From CAYTZH01 sp964442285 (lineage in GTDB: Bacteria; Myxococcota_A; UBA9160; JAFDET01): DNA of 5,949 nt. Below are positions 5,752-5,949 of the stretch, in pieces. The DNA lies in assembly GCA_964442285.1 (NCBI GenBank), contig CAYTZH010000098.1, forward strand, positions 1-5,949. Reading direction: 5' to 3'. Each line of letters begins with the position of its first letter. The stretch's first letter is position 1. The translations under genes and the position numbers were made by a program. The notes under the pieces are model-generated. The model had not been told where the DNA came from, made no database searches, and saw only the letters and a program-made list of their open reading frames with translations.

Positions 5752-5949
5752 CGTTGGGCGGCTTGGCGCCGGGTTCGATTCCCGCCGCCTCCACCATCAA
5801 CTCCCCGAACTTGCTTCGGAATTTTCCGCGCTTTCGCGCCCCGCGCCCCGTCCGCGCCCCGCGGAGGGCGAAGCACCTCCAAGAGAGCGCGGTCGGCCAT
5901 GCGCGCGTAGCGCCGCGTCGAGCGCACGTCGGCGTGGCCGAGGAAGGTC
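5739..5949 (-). CDS. Tyrosine recombinase (phage/island integrase), C-terminal fragment
   Basis: The minus-strand frame entering at the right edge reads TFLGHADVRSTRRYARMA, then LLEVLR. This is the final conserved block of tyrosine recombinases: L-G-H, the conserved serine/threonine, and the tyrosine nucleophile nine residues after the histidine. The tyrosine codon is at 5909-5907. These enzymes cut and join DNA at attachment sites through a 3'-phosphotyrosine link. Only the last 69 residues are visible; the N-terminal arm-binding part and the first catalytic arginine lie beyond the window. After about 30 residues the sequence becomes a low-complexity basic tail, then GGGGNRTR. That last stretch is encoded antisense to the tRNA-like segment, a familiar feature of integrases abutting a tRNA attachment site. 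The frame stops at TAA 5741-5739. Its orientation faces the upstream operon. Whether the element it belongs to is complete or mobile cannot be judged. Confidence 0.85.
   Translation of the reverse strand, partial: TFLGHADVRSTRRYARMADRALLEVLRPPRGADGARGAKARKIPKQVRGVDGGGGGNRTRRQAAQRLER
5771..5796 (+). other. tRNA/tmRNA 3'-end segment, probable attachment-site core
   Basis: The segment reads GGGTTCGATTCCCG, then the acceptor strand CGCCTCC (5786-5792), discriminator A5793 and an encoded CCA at 5794-5796. TTCGATT forms a canonical T-loop, and the flanking GGG/CCC plus C5770-G5784 give four pairs of the T-stem. The fifth pair is C5769-C5785, a mismatch. Endings of this kind are typical of tRNA-Ser and of tmRNA, both frequent integration targets. 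Upstream I find no matching cloverleaf of normal length (no D-arm and no seven-base anticodon loop), so this is a 3' fragment rather than a functional RNA gene. The adjacent recombinase makes an att core the best explanation. The identity of the parent RNA is uncertain. Confidence 0.65.
5771..5949. mobile_element. Probable boundary of an integrated element (att core plus integrase end)
   Basis: A tRNA-type 3' end and the C-terminus of a tyrosine recombinase lie side by side, which is how genomic islands and prophages usually terminate. The element most simply extends rightward from about 5797 beyond the window, because its recombinase gene enters from that side. It is also possible that the segment is the far copy of a repeat bounding an element on the left that includes the operon. 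Cargo, size and state of the element are not visible. Confidence 0.55.

Noticed and set aside
5679..5796. A functional tRNA or tmRNA gene ending at the CCA
   Set aside because: The 118-base span lacks a D-arm, a seven-base anticodon loop, a tmRNA 5' consensus and a tag reading frame, and the T-stem has a mismatch.
5820..5870. Repeated CGCGCCCCG-like words suggesting a repeat array
   Set aside because: They are short, irregular and fall inside the basic tail of the recombinase frame; GC-rich low complexity explains them.
5698..5910. A 70-codon plus-strand frame across the attachment core
   Set aside because: It runs opposite the recombinase end and through the tRNA-like segment; the proline and arginine runs are composition effects.

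Overview
The window is GC-rich DNA, apparently chromosomal, from an unidentified bacterium. It carries one tightly packed plus-strand gene cluster, then the edge of an integrated genetic element at the right end. Base composition, near-exclusive G/C third positions and the gene set (flavin monooxygenase, acyl-CoA enzymes, wax ester synthase) fit a high-GC soil or marine lineage, such as myxobacteria-like or other former deltaproteobacteria, or an actinobacterium. No taxonomic marker is present, so this is only an impression.

Region 1 (3-5471) reads as one operon. In order it holds the C-terminal end of an amidohydrolase (3-161), a type I Baeyer-Villiger-type FAD/NADPH monooxygenase (179-1627), a short-chain dehydrogenase close to the 17beta-HSD10 / 3-hydroxyacyl-CoA dehydrogenase type 2 family (1660-2421), a fusion of a zinc-ribbon/OB-fold (DUF35) domain to a thiolase-fold domain lacking the thiolase nucleophile (2431-4053), and a wax ester synthase/diacylglycerol acyltransferase (4050-5471). 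Gaps are 17, 32 and 9 bases, followed by a 4-base GTGA overlap. No promoter is visible, so transcription presumably starts upstream of the window.

Together these genes suggest catabolism of a ketone-bearing, hydrophobic carbon skeleton (steroid, terpenoid or similar). The monooxygenase would insert oxygen next to a carbonyl, the hydrolase and dehydrogenase would process the products, and the DUF35-thiolase protein would cleave a carbon-carbon bond of a CoA ester, perhaps by a retro-aldol reaction. The acyltransferase could store released acyl chains as neutral lipid. The individual families are well supported; the joint pathway is inference.

Region 2 (5472-5738) has no convincing gene. It contains a few short GC-rich hairpins and a tandem TGGCGACA repeat.

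Region 3 (5739-5949) holds a 26-base segment identical in form to the 3' end of a tRNA or tmRNA (T-loop, acceptor strand, CCA). It also holds the C-terminal end of a tyrosine recombinase on the minus strand, including its catalytic tyrosine. The recombinase frame runs antisense through the RNA-like segment. This is the usual layout of an attachment site at the end of an integrated island or prophage, but the 5' part of the RNA gene is not recognisable here. I see no clearly undescribed system. The most useful leads are the element boundary and the cysteine-less DUF35-thiolase fusion.
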